The notes below the pieces were generated by a model, which saw nothing but the letters and a program-made list of their open reading frames with translations, searched no databases and was not told the origin of the DNA. Positions 1 through 4,703 of a stretch of DNA of 7,172 nt are shown one piece after another. Numbering within the stretch: the first letter of the stretch is position 1; each line of letters opens with the position of its first letter. This DNA comes from Bacteroidales bacterium (GTDB lineage: Bacteria > Bacteroidota > Bacteroidia > Bacteroidales > JAOZTL01): contig JAOZTL010000101.1 in assembly GCA_029942205.1 (NCBI GenBank), positions 1,883-9,054 of the forward strand. The letters run 5' to 3'. Both the position numbers and the translations under genes were made by a program.

Positions 1-2
1 AA

Positions 3-353
3 CTAAATCACTGTTATGCCTCTGTTCCTAAATTAAAAAGTATGCGTAAAGCCCGAAACAGAGCATTGTTGCTACCAGGCGCAGGACATTGGTATACGCA
101 AAAACATACTGAAGGAATTTCGAGTTTTTCGTTAATTGCTTTATCCGTGGGTTTTACAGTCTTACAGTTGAGTCAGAAAATGTATGCAAGTGGGTATTTT
201 GTAGGATTTGCGCTGGCTATTAAATTTTATTTGGGAGGCATACGGCGTGCGCAATATCTTACGAGTGAATATAACAAAAAACAAATTTCACTATTTAACA
301 GTAAAGTAAAAGAAATTATTTTACAATTAAATATTGAAGAAAGTAAAGAGTGA
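3..353 (+). CDS. C-terminal part of a membrane protein (5' end outside window)
   Basis: The reading frame is open to the left edge, so the ATG at 42 is probably internal; in-frame residues before it read LNHCYASVPKLKS. The visible part resembles the C-terminal membrane module of a Bacteroidota protein family with a 'KSP..A..LS..LPGLGQ.Y.G...DG..SF' pattern. Here it reads KSMRKARNRALLLPGAGHWY, then TEGISSF, a first hydrophobic stretch (about residues 27-45 counted from the ATG at 42), a second one (about 50-66), and a GGIRRAQYLTSEYNKKQ tail matching the family's 'GNIYSAVNAAHKYNRRQ' end. The family match is from memory of the pattern, not a search. No enzymatic function is apparent. The stop is TGA at 351-353. 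A role in the envelope is inferred only from the two membrane segments. Confidence 0.7.
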   Translation, partial: LNHCYASVPKLKSMRKARNRALLLPGAGHWYTQKHTEGISSFSLIALSVGFTVLQLSQKMYASGYFVGFALAIKFYLGGIRRAQYLTSEYNKKQISLFNSKVKEIILQLNIEESKE

Positions 354-382
354 AAGGCACGAAAGTGGAAAATAGGAAAAAC

Positions 383-417
383 TTGTTGTAATCAAAATAT
401 CACAAAATTAACAACAA
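383..417 (+). terminator. AT-rich stem-loop 30 nt after the first gene, possible terminator
   Basis: TTGTTGTAAT at 383-392 pairs with ATTAACAACAA at 407-417, giving 10 base pairs with one bulged A and a 14-nt loop. It lies 29 nt beyond the TGA of the left-edge gene and is followed by ACTTTT at 425-430. The stem is almost all A-T and the T run is short and displaced, so termination is only a possibility. Confidence 0.3.
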
Positions 418-422
418 ATCAT

Positions 423-451
423 AGACTTTTAATCAAAAAGTTCGCAGACTT
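423..451 (+). repeat. Degenerate copy of the GTCGAAGAC hairpin repeat
   Basis: This stretch reads like a diverged version of the hairpin repeat 72-86 nt further on. TAGACTTTTAATCAAAAAG then TTCGCAGACTT can be laid against TAGACTTTA...CATCAAAAAG then GTCGAAGACCT at 495-537. The second version carries about 14 extra bases (including TGCGTAAGCAA) between the two matching blocks. The strong 5-bp stem of the intact copies is weakened here to AAGT/ACTT around a 6-nt loop. Its last 7 bases also belong to the 445-484 repeat. Confidence 0.4.
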
Positions 452-484
452 CATCTGTTTTATTATTTTTGCTCTTATATAGCT
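445..484 (-). repeat. Dispersed intergenic repeat, copy A (inverted relative to 3711-3752)
   Basis: Bases 445-474 are the reverse complement of 3723-3752 with 29 of 30 matching; the only difference pairs 470 with 3727. Beyond a small gap, ATATAGCT (477-484) matches the complement of AGCTATAT (3711-3718). Both copies lie in non-coding DNA and each precedes a GTCGAAGAC hairpin repeat (506-537 and 3792-3824). This copy also contains TATTTTTG (464-471, + strand), which fits the Bacteroidota -7 box, although no TTG lies at the expected upstream distance. A perfect palindrome, TATAGCTATA, spans 478-487. There are no coding features. Function unknown. Confidence 0.75.
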
Positions 485-505
485 ATACAAATCGTAGACT
501 TTAAA

Positions 506-537
506 TGCGTAAGCAACATCAAAAAGGTCGAAGACCT
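506..537 (+). repeat. GTCGAAGAC hairpin repeat, copy 1
   Basis: TGCGTAAGCAACATCAAAA is followed by AGGTC (525-529), a GAA loop (530-532) and GACCT (533-537), a perfect 5-bp stem with a 3-nt loop. It matches copy 2 (3792-3823) at all but one base (C/T at 513) and copy 3 (6751-6779) more loosely. Unlike the other copies it does not lead a + strand gene; it sits 4 nt beyond the end of the minus-strand lipoprotein gene. Confidence 0.8.
520..537 (-). terminator. Possible terminator of the kinase-lipoprotein operon
   Basis: Read on the minus strand, the lipoprotein stop TAA (544-542) is followed after 4 nt by AGGTC-TTC-GACCT and then TTTTG, that is, a short GC-containing hairpin running into a T tract. 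Position and layout suit an intrinsic terminator. The stem is only 5 bp, so termination may be partial. The same sequence occurs upstream of two + strand genes where no minus-strand transcript needs ending, so terminator activity may be secondary to another role. Confidence 0.4.
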
Positions 538-541
538 AAGT

Positions 542-886
542 TTATTTTTGTGAAACAGCGTAAACATTGAAGCGTTTGGCTATTTTTTTGGTTTCATTAT
601 CATTCGATACTTCCAAAATAATATCGTATGTTCCTGGAGTAGTATAGGTAATCGTGTCGGGAGTTGCAGCACTAGAGCTTTCGATACTCCCTCCCACAAA
701 GCTCCATGAATACGTGTTTGCGCCAATGCTTTTATTCTCGATACCCAGTTTTGCTGGTACTTCGGTACTTGTTAGTTCGTACACAAAGTCAGGAGTAAGT
801 AAGCCTGCTTCATCGTCTTTTTCACATGCCATTGAGAAAATAAGGATAAATATAATGAAAATTGATTTTAGTGAAAATGAGTCCAT
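542..886 (-). CDS. Small PKD-domain lipoprotein, probably surface-exposed
   Basis: This 114-aa protein starts with a lipoprotein signal peptide: a hydrophobic stretch at residues 9-18 and SMAC ending at Cys21, the likely lipidated residue. After the Cys comes EKDDE (22-26), which closely resembles the QKDDE lipoprotein export signal known from Capnocytophaga canimorsus, so transport to the outer face of the outer membrane is likely. Residues about 33-110 form one PKD-like (immunoglobulin-fold) domain: YSWSF at 59-63, then TPDTITYTTPGTYDIILEVSN at 75-95, the usual 'W.FG ... P...Y..PG.Y.V.L.V.N' layout. PKD domains usually mediate binding to proteins or sugars; no catalytic motif is seen. The ATG lies 5 nt after the kinase stop and no Shine-Dalgarno is visible, so co-transcription and translational coupling are likely. 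The ligand is unknown. Confidence 0.85.
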   Translation of the reverse strand: MDSFSLKSIFIIFILIFSMACEKDDEAGLLTPDFVYELTSTEVPAKLGIENKSIGANTYSWSFVGGSIESSSAATPDTITYTTPGTYDIILEVSNDNETKKIAKRFNVYAVSQK

Positions 887-891
887 TATTT

Positions 892-2583
892 TTAATTTTT
901 ATTAGTTTTTTGTTCAATCAGTCGTTTCATGATATGAAGTACCATTTTGAGCTGAAAAGGCTTACTCACATAATCGTCCATGCCTACATTGATGCAGACT
1001 TCTCTGTCGCCACTTAGAGCATTGGCCGTTATGGCAATAATAGGAGTATACGTATTTGTGCCTTGTTCTACTTCACGTATTTTTTGAGTTGCTTTTATGC
1101 CATCCATCACGGGCATTTGAATGTCCATCAGTATGATGTCGTACTTGTTTTCTCCAAATTTATCGAGAGCTTCTTTTCCGTTGTTGGCAATGGTAATATT
1201 TTTGATATGTTTTTGTAAACTCAGCACCATCACTTTTTGATTAATAGGATTGTCTTCTACGAGAAGTACGTTTGCTTCTTCTAGTTTTTTGGTTTTGTTT
1301 GGAATATTGATACTTTCGTCTTTTTTGATCAAATCAACAAGAGGAACTTCTGGTAGTTTTGGTTTTGTTGCAAAATCCAGATCAAAAGCATATAATATTT
1401 CATCTTGCCTTGTCGAAATATGTAATTCGCTGCCATAAGTAGCGATTAGCGATTTGATATTGTCCATCTCGATACTGTGCAAATCGAAAGAAGCTCGGTC
1501 TTCTTCATTATGTGCAGGGGAAACCAGAAAGCGGAAGCCCATGGTTATTTTTGATTTTTTGGACTCAATATTTTGTATCGAAATGTTGATTTTTGTTTTT
1601 TTGTTGATTTGGCTGTTTATTTGGTGTTCGATCAAATAAAGCAGGATTTGCTTCAAACGAATAGGGTTTCCTTTTAATTTTTTAGGAATTTGAGAATCAA
1701 AATCCAATTTGAAATGGATATTCTTATTATTATTGGCATACAAATCAATAGTGCTACTTACCGTAAGTTGTGGATTGAAACTTAAGTTGTCATTTTTTTT
1801 GTCATCTAATTGCCCAATAGAAGTATGATCAAAATTATTTACGATGGCAATCAAATTATTTGTTGAGGCCTGAATGGTGTCTATAATGTCTCGTTGAATA
1901 TCGTTTAATTGTTTTTTGTCGGTAATGTTTAATACTGCAAAAATATTATTTAGAGGAGTACGTAGCTGGTAGGATAGTTTGGATAAAAGCTCATTTTTAG
2001 TTGAAATTTGCTTTTGAAAATCAAGAGCATTTTTTTCTATCTGTAAATTATTACGTGTAGATCTACGTTGATAAGTGTAAATAATAAAAAATAAGAATGC
2101 ATACAAAAATGAAAACACGAACAATTGACTCAGAGTAATAGCGTCTGTTTTGAAGTATTTGATCAATAGGCTAGCCAATAAAAATATAAAATTGAATGTT
2201 ATGCTCCACTTACTTTCTAACAGAAAGATGGATAATGGAGGAAAAAATAAGAGAACCAATAAGTATTCTGATGTTTCGGTGAAAATGACAAAAACAAGAA
2301 ACAGTATGGCACTAATAGAAACCTGAATGAAAGTGATTTTTGTAAAGTTCGACTGGTTACTAACGCTAAATGTTGAAATAAATAAAACAATAGCCGTTAC
2401 TAGAAATACACCGAAAAGAGAATAATTTTGATTAGACAGCCAATAAATTGCGAAGATAAAAAAGCTAGTACTACTAAACATCGTGAAGATATTATAGTTT
2501 ATTCGCTTTTTTAAAATAGAACGATCTACGGTCGTATTATCCTTATAGCTAAATAGTTGTTTGTATGTCTTAAGAAAAATCAT
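892..2583 (-). CDS. Membrane hybrid histidine kinase/response regulator with degenerate kinase core
   Basis: In this 563-aa protein residues 33-171 hold six hydrophobic segments (about 33-49, 55-72, 83-101, 107-122, 128-144, 154-171), followed by a short coiled linker (172-200). A HisKA-like helix pair follows at 200-255, a relic of the HATPase fold at about 285-404, and a receiver domain at 437-556. The H-box reads SYQLRTP (204-210), so Tyr205 (codon 1971-1969) replaces the phosphoacceptor His. The N-box (QILLYLIEHQIN, 312-323) has lost both Asn, and no DxGxG or GxGLG boxes remain. In contrast the receiver is canonical: E443/D444, phosphoacceptor D487 in LMDIQMPVMDG, T519 and K541 in SKPF. 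It is thus likely kinase-dead, with the receiver phosphorylated by another kinase; there is no DNA-binding output domain. It is first in an operon with the PKD lipoprotein and divergent from a secreted-protein gene. The start is the first in-frame ATG. Confidence 0.9.
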   Translation of the reverse strand: MIFLKTYKQLFSYKDNTTVDRSILKKRINYNIFTMFSSTSFFIFAIYWLSNQNYSLFGVFLVTAIVLFISTFSVSNQSNFTKITFIQVSISAILFLVFVIFTETSEYLLVLLFFPPLSIFLLESKWSITFNFIFLLASLLIKYFKTDAITLSQLFVFSFLYAFLFFIIYTYQRRSTRNNLQIEKNALDFQKQISTKNELLSKLSYQLRTPLNNIFAVLNITDKKQLNDIQRDIIDTIQASTNNLIAIVNNFDHTSIGQLDDKKNDNLSFNPQLTVSSTIDLYANNNKNIHFKLDFDSQIPKKLKGNPIRLKQILLYLIEHQINSQINKKTKINISIQNIESKKSKITMGFRFLVSPAHNEEDRASFDLHSIEMDNIKSLIATYGSELHISTRQDEILYAFDLDFATKPKLPEVPLVDLIKKDESINIPNKTKKLEEANVLLVEDNPINQKVMVLSLQKHIKNITIANNGKEALDKFGENKYDIILMDIQMPVMDGIKATQKIREVEQGTNTYTPIIAITANALSGDREVCINVGMDDYVSKPFQLKMVLHIMKRLIEQKTNKN

Positions 2584-2666
2584 GGCTTAGTAATTTCATC
2601 AGGGTAAATATAGAGATTTTTTTTTAATTTAAAAATACAAATGTGCAAAGCATATAATTTTTATTT

Positions 2667-2740
2667 TTTAGGCATAATGCTGTTATGTTTAATTAATTTC
2701 AGCTATTTTTGTAAACAAATAAGCAAGTATAATGCCTAAA
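2667..2740. promoter_or_regulatory. Divergent promoter region with a 9-bp inverted repeat
   Basis: The 245 bp between the kinase start (2583, minus) and the secreted-protein start (2829, plus) must hold promoters for both directions. TTTAGGCAT (2667-2675) and ATGCCTAAA (2732-2740) are perfect reverse complements 56 nt apart. Between them lies TATTTTTG (2704-2711), a good match to the Bacteroidota -7 element TAnnTTTG on the plus strand. The arms could bind a dimeric regulator or form a looped RNA. No clear TTG (-33 box) is seen at the expected spacing, and no convincing minus-strand promoter was found. Confidence 0.35.
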
Positions 2741-2758
2741 GTGAATATGCTTCTCTTT

Positions 2759-2766
2759 TATTTTTG
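2759..2766 (+). promoter_or_regulatory. Candidate -7 promoter box that helps decide the downstream start
   Basis: TATTTTTG fits the Bacteroidota vegetative -7 consensus TAnnTTTG and lies 62 nt before the ATG at 2829. If used, transcription would begin around 2771-2775, downstream of the GTG at 2766 and at or just past the ATG at 2769. This favours the ATG at 2829 as the true translation start of the following gene. The -33 TTG is not obvious, which lowers confidence. Confidence 0.4.
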
Positions 2767-2828
2767 TGATGGACTTGCTTCAAAAAAGACAAGACTGTGG
2801 ATATTTAAGGCTTAAAACGAAAAATAAG

Positions 2829-3536
2829 ATGAATTTGAAAAATAAAAACTCTAAAAAATATTTTACCTTAATTCTGTTGCTGTTACTTTTTGTGTGTCAG
2901 CCAGCGAGTAGCTTTGCACAGGCAGACTCCTTGGTGCGCAAAGTACCGCACGACTTAGCCTTTAAGTTTACGGATGGTATTTATTTGAATTTCGATCAAG
3001 TAAAAAATAATAAGCCTATTTCAAAAGCTCGAATCGTAACCAATGCCAACAAAAATAGTTTAGACTATTTTGAACGACTGCTAGAAAATGATTTTATTTA
3101 CTTGTATGATGATTTAGGAGTCGAATTAAAACTTCCAGTGAAGCAAGTATGGGGATTTTGTAACAAAAGTGTGATTTATATTCATTGGAATAGTGAATTT
3201 AATCGATTGCCTGTAATGGGCGTGCTCTCTCACTTTGTTGCCAATAAAACAACCATACAATCATCACAAAACAACTACAATGCCTATCGCTATTCGCAGT
3301 ATTACATGCCGAATACAAGCTCTACTTATGAGATGAAGCAGTATGTACTTAACTTTGAAAATGGCGAAATCATGGAGTTTAATTATAAAACAGTAGAAGT
3401 ATTATTAATGAAAGACGAAGAACTGTATGCGAAGTTTATGGGAATAAGTCGAAAACAAAAAAAGAAACTGAAATACATGTATTTAAGGGAATTTAACAAG
3501 AAACATCCGCTGTATATTCCTGTGTACACGTATTAA
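2829..3536 (+). CDS. Secreted protein of unknown function
   Basis: The frame is open back to a GTG at 2766, but the ATG at 2829 is preferred. From there the 235-aa protein begins with a standard type I signal peptide: Lys-rich MNLKNKNSKK, hydrophobic core 12-23, and SSFA before Gln31 as the likely cleavage site. The longer form would bury this signal behind 21 charged residues, and a promoter-like box overlaps its start. The mature part has DGIYLNFDQVKNNKPI (49-64), VWGFCNKSVIYIHW (107-120), FNRLPVMGVLSHFVA (124-138) and a Lys-rich C-terminus (209-225). This style recalls a family of Bacteroidota exported hypothetical proteins, but I cannot name a function. No catalytic motif, transmembrane segment or sorting domain is seen. 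It probably acts in the periplasm or outside the cell. It is divergent from the kinase gene and may be functionally unrelated to it. Confidence 0.85.
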   Translation: MNLKNKNSKKYFTLILLLLLFVCQPASSFAQADSLVRKVPHDLAFKFTDGIYLNFDQVKNNKPISKARIVTNANKNSLDYFERLLENDFIYLYDDLGVELKLPVKQVWGFCNKSVIYIHWNSEFNRLPVMGVLSHFVANKTTIQSSQNNYNAYRYSQYYMPNTSSTYEMKQYVLNFENGEIMEFNYKTVEVLLMKDEELYAKFMGISRKQKKKLKYMYLREFNKKHPLYIPVYTY

Positions 3537-3551
3537 ATGGACATACGAATC

Positions 3552-3574
3552 CAGTGAAAACAACAAACTGTTTT
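3552..3574 (+). terminator. Weak terminator-like hairpin after the first secreted-protein gene
   Basis: CAGT (3552-3555) pairs with ACTG (3567-3570), followed at once by TTTT (3571-3574). An alternative fold pairs AAAACA (3557-3562) with TGTTTT (3569-3574). It lies 15 nt after the TAA. The stems are short and AT-rich, so this is a weak call. Confidence 0.25.
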
Positions 3575-3710
3575 AGAATAAAAAACTAAGAGAAAGGATA
3601 AAATTCATACTTCGTTTATTTTGATATTTATTTTTGGATGATTTTTGATAAATTATCAATGTAAATCAGTAAGTTACGGCTAAATACAGTGTGATAAATC
3701 GTTAAAACAG

Positions 3711-3752
3711 AGCTATATGGATGAGCGAAAATAATAAAACAGATGAAGTCTG
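3711..3752 (+). repeat. Dispersed intergenic repeat, copy B (inverted relative to 445-484)
   Basis: AGCTATAT (3711-3718), a short gap, then 3723-3752 form the counterpart of copy A; 3731-3752 is a perfect 22-nt reverse-complement match to 445-466. It lies in the 306-bp spacer between the two secreted-protein genes, 91-132 nt before the start at 3843 and 40 nt before hairpin repeat copy 2. Apart from these repeats and the weak hairpin at 3552, the spacer shows no gene. A loosely similar stretch at 6701-6719 precedes hairpin copy 3, but the match (about 16 of 22, much of it A/T) may be chance. Confidence 0.75.
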
Positions 3753-3791
3753 AAATAAATTGAATATTCTCAATTTTATATTTTACCGAAT

Positions 3792-3824
3792 TGCGTAAGT
3801 AACATCAAAAAGGTCGAAGACCTT
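3792..3824 (+). repeat. GTCGAAGAC hairpin repeat, copy 2, in the leader of the 3843 gene
   Basis: TGCGTAAGTAACATCAAA is followed by AAGGTC (3810-3815), a GAA loop (3816-3818) and GACCTT (3819-3824), a perfect 6-bp stem. It differs from copy 1 at a single base over 32 positions. The hairpin ends 18 nt before the ATG at 3843, so it would sit in the 5' leader if transcription starts upstream. A weak promoter candidate, TTG at 3760-3762 and TATTTTAC at 3779-3786, is consistent with that. Between hairpin and ATG lies GGAG (3835-3838), an SD-like site with only 4 nt spacing. Confidence 0.8.
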
Positions 3825-3842
3825 AAATTAAAACGGAGACAA

Positions 3843-4694
3843 ATGAAAAAGATTATTTTAGTAATGGCATTCGCACTGTGGACATTTTCCAGTGCTTTTG
3901 CTCAAGAAGCAGTAGCCTCTAACGAAGAGCTAACTCATTTTTATAAAACAAAAACCTACATCGTTTACGACAACAACATGTTTGGGGCGTATAATGGATT
4001 TATCAAAGAAGCCGTGGAGAAAGGCTGGACGATTACTGATTACGAATTTTTGGAATTAAAAGACTTACCAAAGAAGATAAAAGATCCAAATGCGTCTTTT
4101 CTTGTTCGCACAAAGGTTTGGTTTGATAAAGATAAAAGCAATACAAGCTACACTTTTCTTAGTCTGATGAATGGAAACAAGAAAGCCCGATCGGTGAATG
4201 ATTTAGTAAACGTTTGCTCGTTCCCGTTGTCTTATTATAATGTGGATTACGATAAATACGTTTATAAACTAGGAGCAGTGGTACTGTTTGTACAGAATCA
4301 TGTGAATATAACCAAAGAAAATTCAAAATTAACGAGTAAAAATATACTAAGACATTATAATAAGAATACACTTGATATAGGCAACAAAGTATTGTACTTG
4401 GTGAAAGACGAATTGGCTAAGGATGTGAACACGCTGAGTAAGATAAAAGCTTATTATGACGGAAAAGTAAAAATTGTAACACGAGAAGAAGTTCAACAAG
4501 CAATCAAAGAGAAGAATGAGCAAGTAATATTCTTGCACAAAGTAGGTCCCGACAGCGAAAGTAAGCCAATGAGAGTGTACAAACTACTTATTGGAGCAGC
4601 TGATGGCAAGTTGTATTATTTTAATTATCATAAAATAAAAGCTGGAAAAGCTCCTGATGGCTTTTTGGCAAAAGACTTTAAAAAAATTAAATAA
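3843..4694 (+). CDS. Secreted protein of unknown function with two similar halves
   Basis: The 283-aa protein has a clear type I signal peptide: MKK, hydrophobic core 4-17, and SAFA (17-20) before Gln21. The mature chain appears to contain two related alpha/beta units. Residues about 36-112 (TYIVYDNNM, helix FIKEAVEKGW, a charged loop, NASFLVRTKVW, YTFLSLMNGN) resemble about 181-256 (KVLYLVKDEL, helix TLSKIKAYYDGK, EEVQQAIKEKNE, QVIFLHKVGP, VYKLLIGAADG). The order in each is strand, helix, helix, strand, strand ending in a glycine turn. This duplication is inferred by eye. I do not recognise a named family, although the style is typical of exported Bacteroidota hypothetical proteins. The ATG is preceded by GGAG at 3835-3838 and hairpin repeat copy 2. 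The stop lies 9 nt before ettA, so the two are probably co-transcribed, although no functional link is obvious. Confidence 0.85.
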   Translation: MKKIILVMAFALWTFSSAFAQEAVASNEELTHFYKTKTYIVYDNNMFGAYNGFIKEAVEKGWTITDYEFLELKDLPKKIKDPNASFLVRTKVWFDKDKSNTSYTFLSLMNGNKKARSVNDLVNVCSFPLSYYNVDYDKYVYKLGAVVLFVQNHVNITKENSKLTSKNILRHYNKNTLDIGNKVLYLVKDELAKDVNTLSKIKAYYDGKVKIVTREEVQQAIKEKNEQVIFLHKVGPDSESKPMRVYKLLIGAADGKLYYFNYHKIKAGKAPDGFLAKDFKKIK

Positions 4695-4703
4695 AAATAG
4701 AAG

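Noticed and set aside
464..471. TATTTTTG as an active promoter giving an RNA antisense to the lipoprotein gene
   Set aside because: The box is good, but there is no TTG at the expected distance, it lies inside a dispersed repeat, and the other copy of the repeat carries TATTTTCG. Not enough for a promoter call.
654..905. Plus-strand ORF of 83 codons opposite the lipoprotein gene
   Set aside because: The minus strand encodes a coherent lipoprotein signal and PKD domain there; the plus-strand frame shows no domain.
1250..1639. Two plus-strand ORFs of about 60 codons opposite the kinase gene
   Set aside because: Ser/Phe/Leu-rich shadows of the well-supported minus-strand kinase and receiver coding sequence.
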